Source of the DNA: an uncultured Bacilli bacterium
Lineage (GTDB): Bacteria > Bacillota_I > Bacilli_A > RF39 > UBA660
Length of the DNA stretch: 9,599 nucleotides
Assembly: GCA_947589165.1 (NCBI GenBank)
Contig: CANQCH010000036.1
Location: 1-9,599, forward strand
Direction: 5' to 3'
Part shown: piece after piece, positions 1-6,174 of the stretch
Position numbering within the stretch: the stretch's first letter is position 1
Layout: every line of letters begins with the position of its first letter
Notes under the pieces: model-generated
The model's input: only the letters and a program-made list of their open reading frames with translations
The model's database searches: none
Told to the model about the DNA's origin: nothing
Made by a program: the position numbers and the translations under genes

Positions 1-1100
1 GGATTAATATCACCCGAGATGCCATAAAAATTACAATACTTTTTCTTTTCTTTGATACATTCTTTAATGTGTTCATTGTAAAAAACATATTTTGGGCCAA
101 AATCTTTATAGTAACTGGCAGTCCCACTCATGAAAGTTACCCCTTCATCACTTAAAAAGATACTCATTAAAGCCCCAATATTAATGGGTACACCACCTGC
201 TTTAATGTCTTTAGCTTGAATAAGTTCTTGTTCCTTTTTATTAATTTTCGCCTCTAATTCGGCCTTTTGTTTTCGAAGCTTTTCTCCAACATTTAATTTA
301 GCCATTTGCTTTTCTAAATTAATTAATTCTTTTTTACTTTCTTCTAAAGCACTAACGACATATTCATAGTATTTATCCGGATCAATATAAACGACATAAA
401 ACTTTAAATAATCGCTCATTAATTCGGCCATTTTTTGAAAATAGCTAACGGGTCTAATCACGAAATGTTTTTTATCGGCCGTTTGTTGTAATAGAGAAAC
501 AAATAAATCCATTTCGGTCCTATCAATCGTTCGTACTTCCACACCCATATGATTAAATTTGGCAATATGTTTCCGCGTATTTTTACTAAAACTTTGTAAG
601 GTTTCTTCGTAAGTATCTTTTAATTCAATACGACATAAATTTCGCGGTTGTAAAGTTTCAAAATTTTGGGTAAAACCGAAATGTTTATAACCTAACGAAA
701 TAAATTCTTGCAAAATATCATCGGCAACAATGATTCGTTCCTTACCCTCACTATTCCGCGTCGCATAAATCACATTAGGATCAATTTTTAACATAAAGCC
801 TTGGTTAGCTTTAACATAATTAATGATCTTCTCGGAAAAGCTTTTTAGTAGTTTTTTATCGTTATAATCTAATAAAAAGCCACGCGGCGCATAAAATAAT
901 TTTTTCTTAACGGGAGTATTCTTCGCCAAAAGTAAAGTTACCCCTTTTAAGTTTTCATTATCATATAAACCAACAAGGTGAGATTCCCAACCATTAGTTT
1001 CTTTTAAGTTTCCCCATTCAGGTAATTGATAAATCGAAAGATAAGGATTTTTTAACGCAAAGGCTTTATAAGTTTGTGCATCAATTTTTTTTAGTTCCAT
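1..1100 (-). CDS. FemA/MurM-type peptidoglycan bridge aminoacyltransferase (second copy, 3' end outside window)
   Basis: The first 366 codons of a FemAB-family protein; the reading frame is still open at the left edge, so roughly the last 40-50 residues are missing. Family members move an amino acid from aminoacyl-tRNA onto the stem-peptide side chain of lipid II at the inner face of the membrane. Visible marks are the YAPRGFLLDY motif (residues 70-79), typical of the first GNAT-like subdomain, a charged coiled-coil arm at about residues 243-297, and the second GNAT-like lobe resuming at about 303 (GGVPINIGALMS) with FYGISGD at 358-364. The arm is the helical tRNA-binding insertion of FemA/MurM proteins. 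The ATG at 1100-1098 is preceded by AAGAGG at good spacing and lies 1 nt after the stop of the upstream FemAB gene, so the two are co-transcribed. The amino acid added cannot be read from sequence. By analogy with MurM/MurN or FemA/FemB, it may add a later bridge residue. Confidence 0.88.
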   Translation of the reverse strand, partial: MELKKIDAQTYKAFALKNPYLSIYQLPEWGNLKETNGWESHLVGLYDNENLKGVTLLLAKNTPVKKKLFYAPRGFLLDYNDKKLLKSFSEKIINYVKANQGFMLKIDPNVIYATRNSEGKERIIVADDILQEFISLGYKHFGFTQNFETLQPRNLCRIELKDTYEETLQSFSKNTRKHIAKFNHMGVEVRTIDRTEMDLFVSLLQQTADKKHFVIRPVSYFQKMAELMSDYLKFYVVYIDPDKYYEYVVSALEESKKELINLEKQMAKLNVGEKLRKQKAELEAKINKKEQELIQAKDIKAGGVPINIGALMSIFLSDEGVTFMSGTASYYKDFGPKYVFYNEHIKECIKEKKKYCNFYGISGDIN

Positions 1101-1101
1101 G

Positions 1102-2319
1102 TTAACCTCTTAATTTCCGGTATACTTTTAATAAAACGGGTAAAATTTTATATAAAAACTTTTTATTAACTAAATCAAATTCGCCAATAAATTCAATATA
1201 TTCATCCCCAAATTTGCGTTTAAAATCATAGATGCGGGCTAAATTTTTATAAGTAGTATGAGGATCTCCCACCACCCCAAAAAGATCAAAAAAGTCTAAT
1301 CCTTGACTGTGGGCATCTTTAATTGCTTCGTAGTAACATTTGGAAACCGCAAAAGTTAAATTAGCTAAATCATTACTACCGATATATAAACTCCAAGCCC
1401 GATTAGCCGTATAAGTACAGATTAACGAACAAATTAAAATTTCCGAATCAGAATAATTAGCAAAGATATCTTTTTCTTTATTTAACCGGGCAATTTTATT
1501 TTTAAGATCTTCGGCATTCTTCGGATTATTGACTAAAGATGCTTCTTGAAGGGCAATTTCTTCATTTATTTGGGTTAATAATTCTTGGGGGTTAATATAG
1601 GCATTAAAAAATTTCATATTATCACCCATTTTGGTTACAAAATGTTGATAAAATTCTTTACTATGAGGATCGAAATCATCCTTAGTACTATTTTGGGTTA
1701 AAAGTTTATAAAAGCCGTCCACGTCAACTTCATTATCCATTCGAATATGATATTGTTCACTCCGATGAATAGATTTTTTAAATGTTTTGGAAAAGACAGC
1801 TTCCACTTCTGCCCAACTTTTCTTTAAATTAATTCGAAAAGTATAACGGGGTTGATTCCCTTCGTAAAGTTTATAAAAACCCGTATGTTTATAACCAAGG
1901 CTTAACAAGTAATTATATAATTCATAATTATTCTCGCCGTTTGCTTGAGGTTGTCCTTCCGCATCAATATCTTGATACTTAATATCCGGATCAAACTTAA
2001 TATAGATATATTTATTTTTTTGCATATATTCTTTTAAATAATTCGTAAAAACTTTAAGGTAGGCATGATTAGTATAATCGATTAAAAAACCGCGGGGAGC
2101 ATAACCATAACTATAACCTAAAGGAGTCTTTTTTTCTAAGATTAAAGCGGTCGCCACTAATTCTTCATTGTCATTTTTCATACCGACATAATGGGCAATT
2201 TGCCCCTTGGCCACCGTACAAAATTCGCCCCAAGCATAGCTTTGTAAAAAATGAGATTTGGGATGATTACGCGTAAAATTTTCGTATTCTTCCTTTTCAA
2301 TATTTTCCACAAATCGCAT
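1102..2319 (-). CDS. FemA/MurM-type peptidoglycan bridge aminoacyltransferase (first copy)
   Basis: A complete FemAB-family protein of 405 aa, the usual length. It carries YAPRGFLIDY (residues 73-82), PRYTFRINL (157-165), a coiled-coil arm at about 244-288, and the C-terminal lobe with DFFDLFGVVGDP (342-353) and YDFKRKFG.EYIEFIGEFD (364-382), matching the FemA/MurM C-terminal block. The expected role is tRNA-dependent addition of an amino acid to the lipid II stem peptide to build the interpeptide bridge. The frame opens nine codons earlier (ATG at 2346), but that ATG is upstream of the predicted -10 box. The ATG at 2319-2317 has a good SD (AGGTGAT, 2323-2329), so it is chosen. It is the first gene of an operon with the downstream FemAB copy, separated by 1 nt, and is divergent from lemA. 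The overall match is clear; the amino acid used and whether it is MurM-, FemX- or FemA-like are unknown. Confidence 0.9.
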   Translation of the reverse strand: MRFVENIEKEEYENFTRNHPKSHFLQSYAWGEFCTVAKGQIAHYVGMKNDNEELVATALILEKKTPLGYSYGYAPRGFLIDYTNHAYLKVFTNYLKEYMQKNKYIYIKFDPDIKYQDIDAEGQPQANGENNYELYNYLLSLGYKHTGFYKLYEGNQPRYTFRINLKKSWAEVEAVFSKTFKKSIHRSEQYHIRMDNEVDVDGFYKLLTQNSTKDDFDPHSKEFYQHFVTKMGDNMKFFNAYINPQELLTQINEEIALQEASLVNNPKNAEDLKNKIARLNKEKDIFANYSDSEILICSLICTYTANRAWSLYIGSNDLANLTFAVSKCYYEAIKDAHSQGLDFFDLFGVVGDPHTTYKNLARIYDFKRKFGDEYIEFIGEFDLVNKKFLYKILPVLLKVYRKLRG

Positions 2320-2322
2320 ATT

Positions 2323-2329
2323 ATCACCT
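2323..2329 (-). promoter_or_regulatory. Shine-Dalgarno site deciding the FemAB start
   Basis: AGGTGAT read on the minus strand, 3 nt before the ATG at 2319-2317. It matches the 3' part of the full anti-SD complement (AGGAGGTGAT), so the effective GG-to-start spacing is normal. It supports the internal ATG over the more distal one at 2346. Confidence 0.65.
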
Positions 2330-2336
2330 ACTAAAA

Positions 2337-2365
2337 ATTCTAACATAATCCATAAGGCTTTACAA
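2337..2365 (-). promoter_or_regulatory. Predicted sigmaA-type promoter of the FemAB operon
   Basis: Minus-strand -35 TTGTAA (2360-2365), 17-bp spacer, -10 TAGAAT (2337-2342) preceded by TGT, which makes an extended -10. Transcription should start near 2330, giving a leader of about 10 nt before the chosen ATG at 2319. Its -35 box overlaps the -35 box of the divergent lemA promoter. Positions are from hand matching to consensus. Confidence 0.6.
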
Positions 2366-2387
2366 GTTCGAAAACTTTTTTTATAAT
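2359..2387 (+). promoter_or_regulatory. Predicted sigmaA-type promoter of lemA
   Basis: -35 TTTACA (2359-2364), a 17-bp spacer and a perfect -10 TATAAT (2382-2387). The start point should be near 2394, downstream of the first possible ATG (2392), so translation must begin at a later ATG. A short inverted repeat AAGTT-CGAA-AACTT (2364-2377) lies in the spacer and could be a protein site; it may also be chance in AT-rich DNA. Confidence 0.65.
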
Positions 2388-2403
2388 TAGAATGGTGATG
2401 ACA

Positions 2404-2943
2404 ATGAAATATCCTAGCCTTATTTTAATTCTTATTATTATTGTGGGCCTAGTCATTATTTTTTATGCTGTTAACTATAATAAAATCGTTATTTACAAAA
2501 TTAAAATTGAAAAAGCTGAAGGCGATATTGATGAAGCCCTTCGCCAAAAGTATGATACTATTGCCCGGTTAAATGTCTTAATCAAAAAAGTGGTAACCAA
2601 AAAAGATTACTTAAAAGAATATATTGATTTGAAAGAAAAACGGCTTACCAATTATGATTTGGATCGAAAACTAACGGAAGCGGTAACGACAATTTTAGAA
2701 GTTAAAAATGATTATAGTGAACTTGATACCAAAGAATTTAATAAAGAATTAAAAACGATTAATAAAATTAATGAAGAATTGACAGCCAGTAAAAATTACT
2801 TTAATAAAAATACTTCCGAATTAAATGTTTTAATTCGGAAATTTCCCACCAATATGATTGCCAAAATTCATCATTATACCATTAAACCATTCTTTGATGG
2901 CAAAAATATGCAAGATGCCGTTTTAGATGATTTTAAATTATAA
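2404..2943 (+). CDS. lemA: LemA-family membrane protein
   Basis: A 179-aa protein with one hydrophobic N-terminal segment (residues 5-24) directly followed by YNK and a long helical domain, the LemA layout. Recognisable family marks are the post-membrane YN, the DIDEALRQKYDTIARLNVLI block (41-60), which corresponds to the usual 'QLQRRxDLIPNLV' helix but has lost its Pro, and the C-terminal NVLIRKFPTNMIAK (141-154) followed by KPFFD (161-165), which corresponds to 'FPxNLxAxxFxxxxxxxF'. LemA proteins are widespread envelope proteins whose biochemical role is not settled. The frame opens at 2392, but that ATG lies upstream of the predicted transcription start. ATG 2404 is preceded by GGTGAT (2394-2399), an SD variant, so it is preferred. 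It is the only plus-strand gene, divergent from the FemAB operon and convergent with ung. The family call is fairly sure although the sequence is divergent. Confidence 0.8.
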   Translation: MKYPSLILILIIIVGLVIIFYAVNYNKIVIYKIKIEKAEGDIDEALRQKYDTIARLNVLIKKVVTKKDYLKEYIDLKEKRLTNYDLDRKLTEAVTTILEVKNDYSELDTKEFNKELKTINKINEELTASKNYFNKNTSELNVLIRKFPTNMIAKIHHYTIKPFFDGKNMQDAVLDDFKL

Positions 2944-2975
2944 AAACTTGAGATATTTTAATCTCAAGTTTTTTT
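2942..2975. terminator. Bidirectional intrinsic terminator between lemA and ung
   Basis: A perfect 13-bp stem (2942-2954 with 2961-2973) around a 6-nt loop. On the plus strand it runs into T7 (2969-2975); on the minus strand the complementary run gives T5. It begins inside the lemA stop codon and ends inside the ung stop codon (2976-2974), so one hairpin serves both convergent genes. Confidence 0.9.
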
Positions 2976-3636
2976 AATCTAAACGCCAATTAATCGGTGG
3001 TAAATTTTTACTTTTTAAAAATTCATTAGTTTTGGAAAAAGGTTTACTCCCAAAGAAACCAGAAGCAGCCGAAAAAGGAGAAGGATGAGGACTCGTTATA
3101 ATATAATGATGCGGATTAGTTATTAATTTCGCTTTTTCTTTGGCAAAATTACCCCATAGAATAAATACCACAGGTTCTTCTTTCCGATTTAAAACTTTAA
3201 TAATATAGTCTGTTAAAATTTCCCAACCTAAGTTCCGGTGAGAAGCTGGTTTATCTTTTTCCACAGTTAAAACGGCATTAAGCAATAAAACACCATTTTT
3301 TGCCCAACTAGTTAAGTCCCCATCACTTTTGGGGGGAATGCCTAAATCATGATAAAGTTCTTTATAAATATTTTGTAAAGAAGGCGGAATCTTAATCTCT
3401 TTATTAACGGAAAAAGATAAGCCCATGGCCTCTCCTTCTCCATGATAAGGATCTTGACCCACGATTACCACTCTCGTTGCTTCATAACTTGTAAGTTCTA
3501 AAGCCCGAAAAATATAATTTTTAGGGGGATAGATTGTTTTTTTTGCATATTCATTCATGATTAATTGATAAAAATTTTTAAAGCCTGGGCTATCCCATAT
3601 AACTTTTAATTTTTCGTCCCAATCGTTACCAATCAT
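2974..3636 (-). CDS. ung: Uracil-DNA glycosylase, family 1
   Basis: A full-length 220-aa Ung. It removes uracil from DNA, opening base-excision repair of deaminated cytosine and misincorporated dUMP. All family 1 signatures are present: the water-activating loop GQDPYH (60-65, catalytic Asp62), LLLNAVLTV (118-126, with Asn120 for uracil recognition) and the HPSP minor-groove loop (184-187, with His184). AASGFFGSKPFS (190-201) is the expected C-terminal segment. The ATG at 3636-3634 follows AGAGG with a 5-nt spacer. It begins 8 nt after the stop of the uncharacterised gene upstream, whose TAG lies in the SD, so the two are probably co-transcribed and translationally coupled. It shares a bidirectional terminator with lemA. 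Nothing is unusual in the protein. Confidence 0.97.
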   Translation of the reverse strand: MIGNDWDEKLKVIWDSPGFKNFYQLIMNEYAKKTIYPPKNYIFRALELTSYEATRVVIVGQDPYHGEGEAMGLSFSVNKEIKIPPSLQNIYKELYHDLGIPPKSDGDLTSWAKNGVLLLNAVLTVEKDKPASHRNLGWEILTDYIIKVLNRKEEPVVFILWGNFAKEKAKLITNPHHYIITSPHPSPFSAASGFFGSKPFSKTNEFLKSKNLPPINWRLD

Positions 3637-3644
3637 TTTTGCCT

Positions 3645-4898
3645 CTATCTTGTCCCAATGCGAGCATTAGCAAAAACATAATCTTGGCAAGCAGCTTCTA
3701 CTGCTAAAGCATATTCATCATTAATGCTAGCAATAGGTCGGGCATACATTTTATGATAAGTGTCTATTAAATTATCACTTTTCTTAATAAAGACACCTTC
3801 GACCGAATAATTATTACCACCCAATAATCTAATAATAATCCGAATTTGATCGTGTTTTAATTCAATATAACCATTATTAATATGTTTAATATCTTGTTTT
3901 TCTCCGTTTTTAAAAGCTATCAACATTTGCCAAATCTTATTGATACTCTCTTCTCTAATATCAGTTAAATCACGGTAAAAATAGCATTTTTCGGGTTCAT
4001 CACTATTAGTCGCATAATAAAGTTTATTGGTGGGATTTTCCTTAAAATCATCTAAATAATCAATTTCATCGCCTAGATATTCTGGTTCGATACTATCAAG
4101 TAATTCTCTAACAACCATATATTTATGATATAAATTAATATATTCTTCCTTAATTTTTCTTAATATTTCATTATCAAAATAATACTCTTCCGTTTTTAAC
4201 ATGGTGATTAAATCATAAATCTTGCTTTGAATCCGACGAAGAATTTCGGTATAAATATACTTACAATCATCAATAAAGTGGGGATTATTAACCCCAATAT
4301 CCGCGATAGTTTCTTCCAAAGAATAACCATTAATTAAATAATCTTCCACAATAAAATCAAGTTCATAGCTGCGATCATTAGAAAGTTTTGGAATATTTTC
4401 ATAACCATGTTGTAATAAATTAATAACTAAATATTTATCAGTTGGGTATTTATAATGAATTTTGCGATAAATTAAAACATTGGTATTATGAACTTTTAAT
4501 CTTTCACTAGCTTCGATTAAAACCGGACCATGAATACCCAATTGACCTAAAGTTTTTATTGCAAAATCTAATAAAACTTCCCCAATTATTTGTCGATATT
4601 CTAAAGCAAAGCAAAGCCGTTTATATCGTTCTAGTTTCGTATTTTCAATTTTTAAACTAGCTTGAGCGACCGCTAAATCCGTTTTTACAACTGCTAAGTA
4701 TTTTTGATAATTATATTTGGTTAGTTGTTCCCGATATTTTTCATAAAAATACTTTTTAGCTCGCGAACTCATTTGTTCATTTTCTAAATCCGTGATTAAA
4801 TCCGTCAAAAAATTAACTTGACTATTTTGGTAATCAACTTCCTTTTGATTATTGTTAGCTAATCTGGTAAAAATATCAATAATATTATCAATTGGCAT
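3645..4898 (-). CDS. Uncharacterised protein with possible HTH and C-terminal RelE/HigB-like domain
   Basis: I do not recognise the whole protein (417 aa). No signal peptide or membrane segment is visible, so it should be cytosolic. The first ~110 residues are charged and helical, probably coiled coil. Residues about 183-221 (VEDYLINGYSLEETIADIGV and following) have the spacing of a helix-turn-helix. The C-terminus (about 302-387) looks like the RelE/HigB/Gp49 toxin fold: NGYIELKHDQIRIIIRLL followed by VEGVFIKK corresponds to the 'G-x-x-E-L-R...R-I-x-Y...F-x-K-K' pattern. There is no separate antitoxin gene beside it. ATGs at 4907, 4904 and 4898 are in frame; the AGGGA SD sits 9 nt before 4898 and directly abuts 4907, so 4898 is preferred. 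It is followed 8 nt later by ung. AGA makes up about 7 of 20 Arg codons against 2 of 23 in dnaB. The gene is certain; the domain calls are inference. Confidence 0.8.
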   Translation of the reverse strand: MPIDNIIDIFTRLANNNQKEVDYQNSQVNFLTDLITDLENEQMSSRAKKYFYEKYREQLTKYNYQKYLAVVKTDLAVAQASLKIENTKLERYKRLCFALEYRQIIGEVLLDFAIKTLGQLGIHGPVLIEASERLKVHNTNVLIYRKIHYKYPTDKYLVINLLQHGYENIPKLSNDRSYELDFIVEDYLINGYSLEETIADIGVNNPHFIDDCKYIYTEILRRIQSKIYDLITMLKTEEYYFDNEILRKIKEEYINLYHKYMVVRELLDSIEPEYLGDEIDYLDDFKENPTNKLYYATNSDEPEKCYFYRDLTDIREESINKIWQMLIAFKNGEKQDIKHINNGYIELKHDQIRIIIRLLGGNNYSVEGVFIKKSDNLIDTYHKMYARPIASINDEYALAVEAACQDYVFANARIGTR

Positions 4899-4921
4899 AA
4901 TCATCATTCCCTACTTTAAAT

Positions 4922-4950
4922 ATCATATCATATTTTAACGTTTAAATAAA
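4922..4950 (-). promoter_or_regulatory. Weak candidate promoter for the uncharacterised gene and ung
   Basis: After the rlmH terminator the minus strand carries overlapping TATGAT copies (4922-4932), good -10 candidates. A poor -35 (TTTATT, 4945-4950) lies 17 bp from the second copy. A better -35-like TTGAAA (4956-4961) is 23 bp from the first copy, which is too far. Some promoter is expected here because an intrinsic terminator lies directly upstream. Confidence 0.35.
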
Positions 4951-4960
4951 ATTTTTTTCA

Positions 4961-4985
4961 AAAAAAACTTACTTATGGTAAGTTT
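4961..4985 (-). terminator. Intrinsic terminator ending the rplI-dnaB-M23-walJ-rlmH operon
   Basis: On the minus strand an 8-bp perfect stem, AAACTTAC / GTAAGTTT (4978-4985 with 4965-4972), closes a 5-nt loop, and the T run continues to 4961. The stem includes the last rlmH codons and its TAA stop (4971-4969), so the terminator is embedded in the gene end. Confidence 0.85.
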
Positions 4986-5406
4986 CTTGATTATTAATTT
5001 TAAATGCCCGATAAATTTGCTCTAATAAAAGCCCTCGAAATAAGCCATGCGGAAATGTTAAATCAGAAAAACTAATGACTTCTTGGGCTAAAGCACGAAT
5101 TTCATCATTAAGACCTAAAGAACCACCGATAATAAAGGTAATATTTCCTTCCTTCATGAGTAATTGGTCAATTTTTTGCGCCAAGGAAACGCTTGTTACC
5201 TTAGTACCTTTTAAATCTAAAGCAATGTTATATTCTCGGGGATTAATTTGCATTTTTAAGGCTGTAAGCTCTTTTTCATAAACTGGATTATCTTTAACTT
5301 CCACGATGGTTAATTTATGATATTTATTAATTCTTTGGGCATAATCAGCAATTAATTCTTTTAAATAATTTTCTTTTATTTTACCCACACATAATATTTT
5401 TATCAT
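4969..5406 (-). CDS. rlmH: 23S rRNA pseudouridine-1915 N3-methyltransferase RlmH
   Basis: A 145-aa SPOUT-family methyltransferase that uses S-adenosylmethionine to methylate pseudouridine 1915 in helix 69 of 23S rRNA, acting on assembled ribosomes. Family marks are the start MIKILCVGKIKENYLKELI, ALDLKG (63-68), the knotted SAM-binding IIGGSLGL (93-100) and the C-terminal block FPHGLFRGLLLEQIYRAFKI ending in the canonical YHK. It is about 10-14 residues shorter than usual members (about 155-159). The loss lies in the variable linker after about residue 45, not at the ends, so it should be intact. The start overlaps the walJ stop (ATGA). It is the last gene of the operon, and a terminator hairpin overlaps its stop codon. 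rlmH next to walJ-like genes is familiar in Firmicutes. Confidence 0.95.
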   Translation of the reverse strand: MIKILCVGKIKENYLKELIADYAQRINKYHKLTIVEVKDNPVYEKELTALKMQINPREYNIALDLKGTKVTSVSLAQKIDQLLMKEGNITFIIGGSLGLNDEIRALAQEVISFSDLTFPHGLFRGLLLEQIYRAFKINNQETYHK

Positions 5407-6167
5407 ATTTCAATCACTTCACTAGCTTCATGTTGCTTCGCACAAGAAATATTGGTAAAATCAACATTTCGTTCTAAAAAGGTATTTTTAATGGTTTCTA
5501 AAGCAATTTCTTCTAAATTATTAGTTTCACTTAAGTGCATTAAAATAATTTTTTTGGTAGCAGGGCCAATTAATTTTGCTAAGTAAAAAGATGCGGCCTT
5601 GTTGGATAAATGGCCATCATCTGATAGAACCCGTCTTTTTAACCAAGCCGGATAAGGTCCGGTTTGTAATAGTTCAATATCATGATTACTTTCAAATAAA
5701 TAGACATTTAAATTGGTTAAGGCCGGAAAATATTTTTTATTAATATAGCCAGTATCAGTAACATAAGCCATGGTTTTCCCATGATCATCAATGATAAAAT
5801 TTCGGGAATCCACCGCATCATGACTCGAATGTAAAGCCTTAATAACTACACCATCTAAATTAATTTCTTCTTCGTAGATTAAAACGTGTTTATAATCCTT
5901 CAAATCGGGTAAATCATAAAATATTTTTTGACTGACCACTAAAGTGGCATCATTTTGAGCCAAGAAATTTTTTAAAGCCGCAGTATGATCCGAATGGGTA
6001 TGACTAATTAAAACATAATTGATATCTTTAGGCGAAACATTAAGGGCTTGTAAATGTTCATTAATATATTTGTAATTATAACCTAAATCAATTAATATTT
6101 TATTTTGGCTTGTTTCGACATAAGTTGCATTACCTTTTGAACCACTACATAAAACTACTATTTTCAT
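5403..6167 (-). CDS. walJ: Metallo-beta-lactamase-fold hydrolase WalJ (YycJ)
   Basis: A 254-aa MBL-fold protein matching the WalJ/YycJ group, which lies in the walRK locus of many Firmicutes and has been linked to coordinating wall metabolism, division and DNA repair; the true substrate is uncertain. It has the family start MKIVVLCSGSKGN, the metal site HTHSDH (56-61), TDTG (137-140), ESNHD (159-163), GHLSN (185-189) and a late metal-ligand candidate in MHLS (His211). The frame stays open to an ATG at 6266, but that adds 33 residues with no family resemblance and overlaps the upstream peptidase. The ATG at 6167-6165 follows AGGTGG, begins exactly at the conserved N-terminus and gives a 7-nt gap. 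It ends in TGA immediately followed by TAA and overlaps rlmH by 4 nt. No walR/walK genes lie in the window. Confidence 0.94.
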   Translation of the reverse strand: MKIVVLCSGSKGNATYVETSQNKILIDLGYNYKYINEHLQALNVSPKDINYVLISHTHSDHTAALKNFLAQNDATLVVSQKIFYDLPDLKDYKHVLIYEEEINLDGVVIKALHSSHDAVDSRNFIIDDHGKTMAYVTDTGYINKKYFPALTNLNVYLFESNHDIELLQTGPYPAWLKRRVLSDDGHLSNKAASFYLAKLIGPATKKIILMHLSETNNLEEIALETIKNTFLERNVDFTNISCAKQHEASEVIEI

Positions 6168-6174
6168 ATACCAC

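Noticed and set aside
5075..5281. Plus-strand open frame opposite rlmH
   Set aside because: Lies wholly antisense to a clear rlmH, has no good SD and no family resemblance.
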